From contig JAISWC010000125.1 in assembly GCA_031271245.1 (NCBI GenBank), forward strand, positions 1 to 24,334: DNA of 24,334 nt. The letters run 5' to 3'. The notes under the pieces are model-generated. The model made no database searches. It was not told the DNA's origin and worked only from the letters and a program-made list of their open reading frames with translations. The stretch is from Tannerella sp. Its GTDB lineage: Bacteria > Bacteroidota > Bacteroidia > Bacteroidales > Tannerellaceae. Positions 1-7,008 of the stretch are shown in pieces; positions within the stretch are counted from its first letter, which is position 1, and every line of letters starts with the position of its first letter. The position numbers and the translations under genes were made by a program.

Positions 1-138
1 AATTACGGTAGACAATACGAACTGTCCAGTATTGCGTATGGCGCGCCGGTGCTGCTTTTCGGCGGACTGGGACTGATCATTTCATTTCTGGTCGAAAGAA
101 ATGCACAAAAAAAAATCAATGATTCCAAGATTCAATGA
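1..138 (+). CDS. C-terminal end of an unidentified membrane protein (partial)
   Basis: An open frame enters from the left edge and stops at TGA 136-138, giving the last 45 residues of a protein. The fragment has one hydrophobic segment (about residues 14-31, rich in G, L, I and F) followed by a charged tail rich in K, N and Q, so the protein probably ends with a membrane helix and a short cytoplasmic tail. Nothing in the fragment identifies a family. It is followed by a long hairpin at 144-200, and the next gene lies on the opposite strand, so this is the end of a plus-strand transcription unit. Confidence 0.6.
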   Translation, partial: NYGRQYELSSIAYGAPVLLFGGLGLIISFLVERNAQKKINDSKIQ

Positions 139-143
139 TCAAA

Positions 144-200
144 GGTGGCCTTTTCTTCAAACGATTGATATGTTTTATCAATCGTTTGAAGTATGCCACC
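144..200. terminator. Long two-part hairpin between convergent genes
   Basis: A perfect 16-bp inverted repeat (155-170 with 176-191, loop TGTTT) sits inside an outer 6-bp pairing (GGTGGC 144-149 with GCCACC 195-200). It starts 5 nt after the stop of the plus-strand partial gene and lies at the 3' end of the minus-strand tonB/DJ-1 operon, where a bidirectional terminator is expected. The T-run after it is weak (ATATTTTCT), so termination is an inference. The rest of 201-373 shows no gene. Confidence 0.5.
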
Positions 201-373
201 ATATTTTCTCCTGATTTATTTGTACCGTTTATTTCCTGACAGCTCCTTAATCCCATCGCTTTCTATTTTGTTTTGTTTATAATCGCCCATTTGCCTCCTT
301 TGTGCGCACCCTCACGACGAATAATACCCTGTTGCGTATTTATCCAAGGTTGCTGTTACCCCTACATTCGCTC

Positions 374-919
374 TTATATTAGCAGGTCGTCTGCTACGCT
401 GTTGGCGGTTTCCGCTCCCTGCAGGGCGGTCAGGACGGCCAGGCCGAAATCGAAGACCAGTCCCGGACCTTTGCCGGTGATGATATTTCCGTCCGTAACA
501 GCCGGTTCGTCGGTCAGGATGGCGCCGGTCAACTGCGGCTCTATGCCGGGATAGCAAGTGGCTTTCTTCCCTTTCAGCAAGCCTAACCCGCCCAAAACCA
601 GCGGCGCGGCGCAAATGGCTGCTACGATTTTGTGCTGTTCATACTGGCGTACCAGCTGTTTTTTAAGCCCTTCATGCCCGTTCAGCAACTGGCTGCCGGG
701 GCCGCCTCCCGGCAGGATAAGTGCGTCGGCATCGGAAAAGTCCGAATCCTCGAACAGCCGGTCGGCGACGACCGGAATCCCGTGAGCGCCCGTTACCGTC
801 CGTTCGCCGGTGATGGATACGGTCGTCAGTTCCACTTCTCCTCTCCGCAGGACGTCTATCGTCCCGACGGCTTCGGTTTCTTCGAAACCGGTAGCTAAAA
901 ATAAATACGCTTTTTTCAT
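374..919 (-). CDS. DJ-1/PfpI family protein (YajL/DJ-1-like)
   Basis: This 181-residue protein has the usual length and motifs of the DJ-1/ThiJ/PfpI superfamily. It has an N-terminal strand followed by GFEETE, with Glu16 in the place of DJ-1 Glu18. LPGGGPG lies near residues 69-75. The nucleophile-elbow motif AICAAP carries Cys103. The position of DJ-1 His126 is a Tyr in TCYPG, as in many bacterial members. Family members are credited with glyoxalase, protein deglycase or chaperone activity against carbonyl or oxidative stress; which applies here cannot be read from sequence. The start lies 3 nt after the tonB stop, so it is probably the last gene of the exbB-exbD-tonB operon. It should be cytoplasmic, as no signal peptide is seen. 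Confidence 0.9.
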   Translation of the reverse strand: MKKAYLFLATGFEETEAVGTIDVLRRGEVELTTVSITGERTVTGAHGIPVVADRLFEDSDFSDADALILPGGGPGSQLLNGHEGLKKQLVRQYEQHKIVAAICAAPLVLGGLGLLKGKKATCYPGIEPQLTGAILTDEPAVTDGNIITGKGPGLVFDFGLAVLTALQGAETANSVADDLLI

Positions 920-922
920 TGT

Positions 923-1741
923 CTATCGCAATTTATAATTATATGTAATGGTTCCTATTTGGTTATTTGTTCCCGCTATACTATTGAATTGTGCTCGCCT
1001 TGCGGCATTCAGCGCCTCGGAACGCATCGTCTCGTCGATGATATTCGTGCCTTTACCGATGTTCACTCTGATGACGTTGCCTTTTGAATCTACCGTGATA
1101 TCGATAACAATGCGTCCTCCTTTCTGACCTTTATCCTTCGGTTCAGGCAAATTGCCAATGATCGAACGTCCGTTCAAGCTGAATGATTTTCCGATACCGC
1201 CCACACCTTCGTTTACGCCCGAATCGGCATTACTGAACGGATTGCCTTGATTGCCTGTTCCCGTCGGGGCATCGCCCCGGCTGTCGCCATCGGCATTGCC
1301 GGAGTCGAACAGCCCGGCCATCTGATTATCAATAGCCTGCTGCTGTTGTTTACGCTGTTCCTCTCTGCGCCGCTGTTCGGCCAGCCGTTCTTCCTCCTTT
1401 TTTTTTCGTTCCGTTTCTTCTCTTTTTTTCCGTTCTTCGGCTTTCCTGTCAGTCAGCGAAACGGATTCTTCTTCTTCCTGTGTAATCATGTCTTCCCGGG
1501 GAGGAGCAGGTCTGGGCGTTACCGGCTTCACTTCGGGCGCAGGCGTCGTCACCGGCGCCGTCCGGCCTCTCGGTTCAAACATGCCTGCGGCGTAGTTCAG
1601 GTTTCCGAAATTGACCAGCACACCTTCGTCCTCTTCCGGTACATCCGTCTTGAGTACCATGAAGCACAGGAGCAGAAGAATCGCCAGATGGAAAAGAACC
1701 GTTCCTGCAAGCGCTACGCTGTCGTTTTTGTCAAATTTCAT
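923..1741 (-). CDS. TonB-like energy transducer
   Basis: The 272-residue protein has TonB/TolA architecture. There is a short cytoplasmic N-terminus and one membrane helix (about residues 9-30). A Pro-rich stretch (about 62-83) and a charged Glu/Arg/Lys/Gln-rich, probably helical segment (about 86-136) would span the periplasm. A Gly/Asn-rich linker leads to a C-terminal domain of about 90 residues with a VDSKGNV-type strand, typical of TonB C-terminal domains. Its ATG overlaps the exbD stop (ATGA, 1738-1741), which implies translational coupling, and exbB lies upstream. Known role of the family: it passes proton-motive force from ExbB/ExbD to outer-membrane TonB-dependent transporters. The helical middle part also resembles TolA, so a Tol-like role is possible; no tolB or pal is in the window. 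Confidence 0.87.
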   Translation of the reverse strand: MKFDKNDSVALAGTVLFHLAILLLLCFMVLKTDVPEEDEGVLVNFGNLNYAAGMFEPRGRTAPVTTPAPEVKPVTPRPAPPREDMITQEEEESVSLTDRKAEERKKREETERKKKEEERLAEQRRREEQRKQQQQAIDNQMAGLFDSGNADGDSRGDAPTGTGNQGNPFSNADSGVNEGVGGIGKSFSLNGRSIIGNLPEPKDKGQKGGRIVIDITVDSKGNVIRVNIGKGTNIIDETMRSEALNAARRAQFNSIAGTNNQIGTITYNYKLR

Positions 1742-2157
1742 CGTCCTGACTTCGGGGGGCGTGTAGCAAGCACCATTTTAAACTTATTCCTGTTCGCAAT
1801 GTCCAGGACTTTCACGATCTCGCGGTAGGGAACGGATTCGTCGGCATAAAGGGCGACGAACATTTCCGGTTCCTTACTATAACGTTCCTGCAGGAAAGGG
1901 GTGATTTCATCAAATGAAACCGGTTTTTCCTTTTGAGTGCCGTAGGCCACATAATAGTTTCCGGCGGCATCGATCAATACCCTTGAAATCGGTTTGGCGG
2001 CCGTTTGCTTTTGTGCCTGCGGCAGGGTCAGTTTGATGGCGCTCGGCACAACGACCGTCGACGTCACCATGAAAAAGATCAGCAGCAGGAAAATGACGTC
2101 CGTCATGGAGGCCATGCTGAAGGACTCATTTACTCTTGTTTTACGTTTCAGCGCCAT
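1738..2157 (-). CDS. exbD: ExbD/TolR family biopolymer transport protein
   Basis: At 139 residues it has the normal length for ExbD. A basic N-terminus is followed by a single membrane helix (about residues 17-36) that starts with SMTDVIFLLLIFF. Asp20 in this motif is the conserved proton-pathway residue of ExbD/TolR. The rest is a periplasmic domain of about 100 residues with the family pattern ending in NRNKFKMVLAT. It lies between exbB (21 nt upstream) and tonB (4-nt overlap), so the three are almost certainly one operon. Role by family: with ExbB it forms the inner-membrane proton channel that energises TonB. Confidence 0.93.
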   Translation of the reverse strand: MALKRKTRVNESFSMASMTDVIFLLLIFFMVTSTVVVPSAIKLTLPQAQKQTAAKPISRVLIDAAGNYYVAYGTQKEKPVSFDEITPFLQERYSKEPEMFVALYADESVPYREIVKVLDIANRNKFKMVLATRPPKSGR

Positions 2158-2178
2158 TACTATACCTTTATATATATA

Positions 2179-2889
2179 TTAATTGACCGGTTCGTTCAGC
2201 AAGTCCATAAAGTCCATAGTGCGTGTTTCCAGCTGGTTGACCACGCTGTCGACCTTCGATACCAGATAGTTGTACGCAAACAGGGCGATAATTCCGACAA
2301 TCAGTCCGTCGACCGTGGTGACCAGCGCTTCATAGATTCCGCTTGAAAGCAGTTGTACGTCGACGTTGGTTCCGGCATTGGCCATATTGAAGAAGGCGCG
2401 TACCATACCCGTTACCGTTCCGAGGAATCCGATCATCGGAGCGCCGGACGCTGTGGTGGCAATGATGGGGAAGCCCTTTTCCAGTTTGGCTACTTCCAGG
2501 TTGCCCGCATTTTCGACGGTGGCCAGAATATCGCTTACCGGACGCCCCAGACGGCTGATGCCTTTCCCGATCATGCGTGCGGTAGGCGATTCGGTAGACT
2601 GACAGAGATTGAGTGCTGACTCCACCTTTCCGTCATGGATATAGTCCTTGATGCGACTCATAAACGTTTCGTCGCCCTTGCCCGCCTGCCGGATCACCAG
2701 CCAGCGCTGGATAAAGATGAACAGGGCCAGCAGCGACAGCGCTAAAAGAACAAACATAATCGGCCCGCCTTTTCCGGCGAGGTCTATAATATCCATTTCG
2801 GGTGTCGCAGGATTGGTTGTTCCACTCAGATCGAGCGGAGTTTCCGCGCCCAGATTCGTTACTCGCAATAATACTGATACAATTTTCAT
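2179..2889 (-). CDS. exbB: ExbB/TolQ/MotA family proton channel protein
   Basis: The 236-residue protein matches the Bacteroidota form of ExbB: a short N-terminal extension, then KGGPIMFVLLALS (first membrane helix, about residues 44-63), a cytoplasmic stretch, and a C-terminal MotA/TolQ/ExbB domain with the SGAPMIGFLGTVTGMV signature and two more helices. ATG 2889 is preferred because a TACATTTG promoter element lies about 65 nt upstream; an internal Met at residue 32 would remove the N-terminal extension, which is common in these proteins. It is the first gene of exbB-exbD-tonB-DJ-1. With ExbD it forms the proton channel in the inner membrane. Confidence 0.93.
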   Translation of the reverse strand: MKIVSVLLRVTNLGAETPLDLSGTTNPATPEMDIIDLAGKGGPIMFVLLALSLLALFIFIQRWLVIRQAGKGDETFMSRIKDYIHDGKVESALNLCQSTESPTARMIGKGISRLGRPVSDILATVENAGNLEVAKLEKGFPIIATTASGAPMIGFLGTVTGMVRAFFNMANAGTNVDVQLLSSGIYEALVTTVDGLIVGIIALFAYNYLVSKVDSVVNQLETRTMDFMDLLNEPVN

Positions 2890-2906
2890 TCGTTTTTATT
2901 GTTTTG

Positions 2907-2938
2907 TTTCGTTTTCTTTTTCTCTTTCCGTACATTTG
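2907..2938 (+). promoter_or_regulatory. Promoter of nadK (-7 TACATTTG)
   Basis: TTTC (2907-2910), a 20-nt spacer and TACATTTG (2931-2938) match the Bacteroidota promoter. The element faces the exbB promoter: the two -7 boxes form the inverted repeat TACATTTGCA / TGCAAATGTA (2931-2940, 2953-2962). The leader to nadK would be about 125 nt. Confidence 0.55.
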
Positions 2939-2954
2939 CACGAAATTACGGTTG

Positions 2955-2987
2955 CAAATGTAGAATGATTTACGCAATTCATTCATA
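2955..2987 (-). promoter_or_regulatory. Promoter of the exbB operon (-7 TACATTTG)
   Basis: On the minus strand a perfect TAnnTTTG element (2962-2955) is preceded by TATG at 2987-2984 with a 21-nt spacer. This matches the Bacteroidota vegetative promoter. The predicted start leaves a leader of about 60 nt before exbB. Confidence 0.6.
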
Positions 2988-3067
2988 AAATGTTCGTAAA
3001 AGATTCTACACGAAGCCGATTTATATGTTAAAAAGACGAAACGGAGGACTTTTTCGAGAAATAAAGT

Positions 3068-3952
3068 ATGGAAAGACGAATGAAAGTAGGCATTTTCGGC
3101 AGTGATTATCAAAAAGACAAGCTGCCTTTGATTCAGCGGTTGTTCGGAAAACTGGAGCAACTGGGAGCGGCCATCTATATCAAGCGCGATTTTTATGTTT
3201 TCCTGACCGATACCCTGGGCTATCAACCGGCGGTGGCGGGCATACTTGACCGCGATTTCGACCTGGATATCGCCCTGAGTGTGGGAGGGGACGGTACTTT
3301 TTTAAAAACGGCGGTACAAATCAACCGGCAGCATATCCCGATACTGGGTATCAACACCGGCCGTCTGGGTTTTCTGGCGGATGTGAGCGCCGATCAGCTC
3401 GAAGACACGCTGGAGGAATTGTTTCGTCACCAGTACCGGATCGAAGAACGCATGCTGTTGAAACTGCATACCGAAGAACGGGCCTTTCAGGGCTACAACT
3501 TTGCGCTCAACGAAGTGGCGATTCTCAAACGCGATACCTCGTCCATGATCACCATTCATACGTTTTTGAACGACGAATACCTGACGTCCTACTGGGCCGA
3601 CGGTCTGCTGATCGCTACGCCGACGGGGTCTACCGCCTATTCCATGAGCGTGAACGGCCCGATTATTTTGCCGTTGTGCGATAATATGGTATTAAGTCCG
3701 GTCGCGCCTCACAGTTTAAATGTACGTCCGCTGGTGATTCCCGGATCCTGTAAAGTCACCCTGGAGGTGGAAAGCCGGACAAAATCATTTCTGGTTTCGC
3801 TGGATGGACGCTCGGAAGTCTTTTCAACGGGCATTCGGCTTGTTGTAAGCAAATCGAACTTTTTCTCCCTGGCAATCAAGCGATTAAACCATACTTTTTA
3901 TCAAACTTTGCACGAAAAATTAATGTGGGGAAGCAGCCGAATAGTTAAATAA
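3068..3952 (+). CDS. nadK: NAD kinase
   Basis: The enzyme phosphorylates NAD to NADP using ATP or polyphosphate in the cytosol. The 294-residue protein shows the diagnostic motifs in order: N-terminal KVGIFG strand, GGDGTFL at residues 73-79 (catalytic Asp75), GINTGRLGFLADV at about 94-106, ALNEVAI, and PTGSTAYSMS, followed by the all-beta C-terminal domain ending in a DGR motif. Two starts are possible: ATG 3068 or ATG 3080. The second gives MKVGIFG and fits the usual family N-terminus better, while the first adds four residues. The gene is divergent from the exbB operon and has its own promoter. Confidence 0.95.
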   Translation: MERRMKVGIFGSDYQKDKLPLIQRLFGKLEQLGAAIYIKRDFYVFLTDTLGYQPAVAGILDRDFDLDIALSVGGDGTFLKTAVQINRQHIPILGINTGRLGFLADVSADQLEDTLEELFRHQYRIEERMLLKLHTEERAFQGYNFALNEVAILKRDTSSMITIHTFLNDEYLTSYWADGLLIATPTGSTAYSMSVNGPIILPLCDNMVLSPVAPHSLNVRPLVIPGSCKVTLEVESRTKSFLVSLDGRSEVFSTGIRLVVSKSNFFSLAIKRLNHTFYQTLHEKLMWGSSRIVK

Positions 3953-3984
3953 ACGTAAATGCCTGCATTTTTTTGCCGGATTAT

Positions 3985-4016
3985 TATGCTGTATAACATA
4001 AAACCCATTATCTTTG
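3985..4016 (+). promoter_or_regulatory. Promoter of small RNA candidate
   Basis: TATG (3985-3988), a 20-nt spacer and TATCTTTG (4009-4016) form a near-consensus Bacteroidota promoter. No plus-strand coding gene follows; an intrinsic terminator lies about 50 nt after the predicted start. Confidence 0.65.
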
Positions 4017-4021
4017 CACTG

Positions 4022-4092
4022 TGTTTTTCATGGTATTAGATTTAAGGTTAACAATGAAGATTATGGTTGTCGTGAGACAACCTTTTCTTTTT
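4022..4092 (+). ncRNA. Candidate small RNA of about 70 nt
   Basis: A near-consensus promoter ends at 4016 and a textbook intrinsic terminator ends near 4092, defining a short transcript with no coding frame of note. Its 5' part is AT-rich and contains TATTAGATTTAAGGTTAACA. From memory, similar promoter-leader-terminator cassettes recur in Bacteroidales genomes, but I cannot confirm this here. It lies between nadK and the 3' end of the minus-strand Omp28-type gene and runs head-on into that gene, so it could be a free small RNA or a short transcript that insulates the two genes. Confidence 0.6.
4065..4092 (+). terminator. Intrinsic terminator of small RNA candidate
   Basis: A perfect 7-bp stem GGTTGTC / GACAACC (4065-4071, 4076-4082) with a GTGA tetraloop is followed directly by TTTTCTTTTTT (4083-4093). 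This is the classic form of a rho-independent terminator. The following 4094-4205 shows nothing recognisable. Confidence 0.85.
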
Positions 4093-4205
4093 TATAGAGT
4101 TACCTAAAAAAACGCCCCTCTTTTCCCCTTGATTTCAGTCCGATTTTGCCGTTTCAACTTCACCGCTTACTCAGGAATATCACCGCTTTTTCCGGAAGGA
4201 TGAAT

Positions 4206-6020
4206 CTAATTATATACGTAATGTATGGATCCGTCCGCCGGGCAGCTTACAACGTTATCCAGCACATACGCCCCTTCGCCGGAGGGTTTCAACGTATAGC
4301 CCACGATGCGGCAGTTGGACAGGTTCACCTTGCGTTTGGCGTCGATGAGCACCGTCTCGATCGAAAATGTTTGCACCGTTTCCCTGCCCGGTTCCATCTC
4401 TCCCAGCGTCACGCCGGTTTGCGGGTCGGCATCGGGAAGCACGTAGGTAGCCACATTGTCGTGTACGTAGGTACCGTCCCATTCGCCATCGGGAAATTTT
4501 TGCCCGTGATGGATTTGGTCTTCAACGATAAATGCGTAGAAGCGATACGTGCCGGTACGGGTTGTCCTGATTTTCACCTTGAAGTCAATCGACGTACCGT
4601 TTATCTGCGATTCGATGGCGATGCCCGTTTCGGCCGGCGCTGTGCCCGAACGTTTCAGCGCTTCTGTCAGGTATTTGGACGTCCCCGTCAGGTAAAGTCT
4701 CACATCTTCGCGCAGGTCAACGAGCGAGGACGGGAAATAATCCGAACTCAGTCCGTTGGACGTCTCGGCGATTGCGCCGGCCAGCGTGCTGTAGCAATGT
4801 TTCCCGTACAGATGCAGGCAAATTACGTGAACCATCCGGCTGGAAGCCATTTCCTGCTGCGCACTCCTGACGGCGTCGGTCATCAGCGGGCAATTCGCAC
4901 AGACGGTGCTGGAGAATTGCATAATAAGGTGTTGCCGGAGAAAAGGACGCGCCACGTAGGTGGCTTCCACCTGAACGATTGCCGTGGTGTCTTCGTCGTA
5001 AATCGCGTAAAACCGGTGCATGCCCGGTTCATCGGTGACGAATGCCGTTCCTTCGAGCGGCTCGTCTGCGTCTTCCCCTTTCCGGAAGAGACTTGCGGAT
5101 GACGTCACGTCCTCCTCATCGGCCGTTACCGAGAACGTTACCTTTTCCTTTTCATCGGCCTTGAAGGTCAGCCTGTCGGCGTGGAGCACGAGTGCGACCG
5201 GAACCGCTTCGACGCTGATTTCACCGGATTTGCCGCCGTCGCAGGTGGCGTAAAATGTATATACGTTCGCCGTTCTGGTGGAGAACGAGGCCGATTCGAG
5301 GACGGTTTCCGGTTCTCCGGCAAGGATAATGGTTGCTTCGGCCGTCACATCTTCGCCGTCCGCCCGGACCGTAAAGGTGACTATGTCCCTGCTGTTTGCC
5401 CTGATTTCGGAGCGGTCGGCCGTAATCGAAAGCACTACCGCCGTGGCTTCGATGGCCAGTTCGTTCGATTTGTGTCCGTCGTACGTCGCGTAAAACGTAT
5501 ACACGTCCGCCGCCTGAGTGGAAAACGAAACTGATTCGAGGGGGGTTTCCGGTTCTCCGGCAAGGACAATCGTCGCCTCGGCCGTCACGTCTTCGTCGTC
5601 TGCCCGGACCGTGAAGGTGACCACGTCTCTGTCATTCGCCTTGATGGCGGCGCGGTCGGCTGCGATGGAAAGAACGACCTCCGTCGCTCTCACCGTGATT
5701 TCGCCGGACTGCTCTCCCTCATAGGAAGCATAGAAGGTATACACGTCCGGGACACGGGTCGAGAAAGTGCCGCCGCTGATTCCACCCTCCGGTACGCTTT
5801 TCCGGGTGATTACGGCTGAAGAGGTGACGTCCTCTCCATTAGCCGTCACCGTAAAAACGGTTTTATCCGTGCCATTGGCCTTGATAACGGTTTTGTCGAC
5901 CGATATTTTAATCTCCAGCGGTTCCGAGGTGTTGAAAAGGGAGCACCCCAGCACCATCCGCAGAATAATTCCTATCCCCAAAAGATACAGACTGCTTTTT
6001 TGTAATTGTTCTGTTTTCAT
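4206..6020 (-). CDS. Lipoprotein with four Ig-like repeats and Omp28-related C-terminal domain
   Basis: The 604-residue protein begins with a lipoprotein signal: a hydrophobic segment and a lipobox-like VLGC with Cys26. Residues about 35-354 are four tandem units of 80 residues, each with an IKAN-like motif, TFTVxAxxEDVT and a VYTFYA-type motif; they read as bacterial Ig-like beta domains. Residues about 355-604 resemble Omp28-related outer membrane proteins and hold CANC (374-377), a thioredoxin-like CxxC motif. The likely place is the outer membrane or cell surface; the enzymatic role, if any, is unknown. Cys259 falls where the other repeats have Tyr or Ile. A strong promoter lies 60-95 nt upstream and the gene appears to stand alone. 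Confidence 0.82.
   Translation of the reverse strand: MKTEQLQKSSLYLLGIGIILRMVLGCSLFNTSEPLEIKISVDKTVIKANGTDKTVFTVTANGEDVTSSAVITRKSVPEGGISGGTFSTRVPDVYTFYASYEGEQSGEITVRATEVVLSIAADRAAIKANDRDVVTFTVRADDEDVTAEATIVLAGEPETPLESVSFSTQAADVYTFYATYDGHKSNELAIEATAVVLSITADRSEIRANSRDIVTFTVRADGEDVTAEATIILAGEPETVLESASFSTRTANVYTFYATCDGGKSGEISVEAVPVALVLHADRLTFKADEKEKVTFSVTADEEDVTSSASLFRKGEDADEPLEGTAFVTDEPGMHRFYAIYDEDTTAIVQVEATYVARPFLRQHLIMQFSSTVCANCPLMTDAVRSAQQEMASSRMVHVICLHLYGKHCYSTLAGAIAETSNGLSSDYFPSSLVDLREDVRLYLTGTSKYLTEALKRSGTAPAETGIAIESQINGTSIDFKVKIRTTRTGTYRFYAFIVEDQIHHGQKFPDGEWDGTYVHDNVATYVLPDADPQTGVTLGEMEPGRETVQTFSIETVLIDAKRKVNLSNCRIVGYTLKPSGEGAYVLDNVVSCPADGSIHYVYN
4959..5918 (-). repeat. Four tandem 240-bp repeats inside the Omp28-type gene
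   Basis: The Ig-like units have a period of exactly 80 codons; the ADR motif recurs at residues 121, 201 and 281, and the first unit is in the same register. Units 2 and 3 are the most alike, also at DNA level: the stretches near 5310-5350 and 5550-5590 share long identical runs. This suggests a recent duplication or gene conversion, and the repeat number may vary between strains. Confidence 0.8.
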
Positions 6021-6081
6021 ACTTATTTATATAGTCGCCCCTTCGCTTGTATTCAAGAGAAAGGAAGTAGATTATGAACGG

Positions 6082-6113
6082 CAAAGATAGCGGAAAAAGG
6101 CGAAATATTCAAT
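6082..6113 (-). promoter_or_regulatory. Promoter of the Omp28-type lipoprotein gene
   Basis: On the minus strand ATTG (6113-6110), a 20-nt spacer and TATCTTTG (6089-6082) give a near-consensus Bacteroidota promoter. The leader would be about 55 nt. Confidence 0.7.
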
Positions 6114-6166
6114 TGAGGTACCGGAAAAATATTTTTTCATCCGCAAGACTTCACCTGGGCATAAAT

Positions 6167-6195
6167 TTTGTTTAATGTAAAAATGTTTATCATTG
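6167..6195 (+). promoter_or_regulatory. Weak promoter-like site before the ISKra4 remnant
   Basis: TTTG (6167-6170), a 17-nt spacer and TATCATTG (6188-6195), one base off TAnnTTTG, lie 21 nt before the ATG at 6217. The spacer is short for this promoter class, so the call is weak. Confidence 0.3.
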
Positions 6196-6216
6196 CGTCC
6201 ATAAAATAGATCAAAA

Positions 6217-6507
6217 ATGGATTCAACAACAGTAAAAAAGACGCGCAAATACATAACGATTCAAGTCACCATACCGGTTGAAGGAAAAGATATGTCAACA
6301 AAAGAAGAAGCGATTCAAATAGCAGTAAATGAAGCGGTCAAGTTAGCCACGGAATATGTATTGACACAGTACGATACGGATGGAAGCCCTGTCAAAGTCG
6401 GAGAAGAAAAATAGACAGGTAAGGGTCAAGTATCCAAGATTTATCAGTGTCCAGTTGGAGAATTTGAGTTGTGTCGGCATGTATATCAAAGCAGTGAAGG
6501 CGGCGGC
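6217..6507 (+). pseudogene. Decayed ISKra4-family transposase, N-terminal part
   Basis: The 65-codon frame 6217-6414 ends in TAG, but translation in the same frame past the stop continues as TGKGQVSKIYQCPVGEFELC, then RHVYQSSEGG. Together with the preceding YDTDGSPVKVGEEK this matches, from memory, the N-terminus of ISKra4-type transposases (DGSPI...G..K.T.KG..PK.YQ.P.GE....RHVYQ...GG). The match fades at about 6507 and the rest of the roughly 400-residue transposase is absent. The TAG at 6412-6414 is therefore best read as a nonsense mutation inside a truncated gene. TAG is a normal stop in neighbouring genes. No terminal inverted repeats were recognised. Confidence 0.7.
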
Positions 6508-6867
6508 CATACGGTGTACAGGAGGGGAGATGGCCGTTTTTGGTTTGATGCCCCGGTCAATCCCGGCTTCGACGCGGACATCGTCTTCAGGGATGCGTAT
6601 CTCTCAATGCGCGATTCCACGACCGGCGTCTTCGGGTCTTTTGCCGGCAACGACACGACAGGGTATCTTTATTCGGGCAGCGTCCGTTCGGAAAGTACTG
6701 CGGGCAGCAGTTTCCATCTCCGGTTCGTCCGGCAAACTGTCGGGCAGAATAGAGGTTACGGACAGCGCCGAAATCTTGGAGGCCGGCTAATTACGGGCAG
6801 GGACAGCCTTGCCGGAAAGGAACACACCACGTTCGCAGGCCGTGGCGGCGGCAACCCGGCAATCTAA
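6508..6867 (+). other. Open frame of unknown nature downstream of the transposase remnant
   Basis: The frame of the transposase remnant stays open to TAA 6865-6867. I recognise no family in residues such as RGDGRFWFDAPVNPGF, and no start with a convincing ribosome binding site. An overlapping frame is also open to 6790. The stretch is GC-rich, which favours chance open frames. It may be further decayed sequence or unrelated DNA joined to the remnant. The following 6868-6931 shows nothing recognisable. Confidence 0.3.
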
Positions 6868-6931
6868 TGGCCTTCCTGTTTCGCGACAATTTGAAAATGA
6901 TTTGGAGCGGAACATAGAATTCACCCAATTT

Positions 6932-6963
6932 ATTGGTAGAATCATAAGAAAATTCTACTTTTG
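6932..6963 (+). promoter_or_regulatory. Promoter of the Gfo/Idh/MocA oxidoreductase gene
   Basis: ATTG (6932-6935), a 20-nt spacer and TACTTTTG (6956-6963) form a near-consensus promoter. The leader to ATG 7009 would be about 40 nt and A-rich. Confidence 0.75.
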
Positions 6964-7008
6964 TGCGATTATACAAACAAAATTAGTCATACACAAAAAA
7001 ACTGAATT

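Noticed and set aside
4959..5918. Tandem repeats considered as a CRISPR array or a variable region of a diversity-generating retroelement
   Set aside because: The repeats are 240-bp in-frame protein domains. There are no short repeats with unique spacers, no cas genes and no reverse transcriptase in the window.
6412..6414. TAG read-through or recoding (for example pyrrolysine) in the transposase-like frame
   Set aside because: TAG is used as the normal stop of several neighbouring genes (11757-11759, 17666-17668, 22823-22825), no recoding element is seen, and the transposase is truncated downstream anyway.
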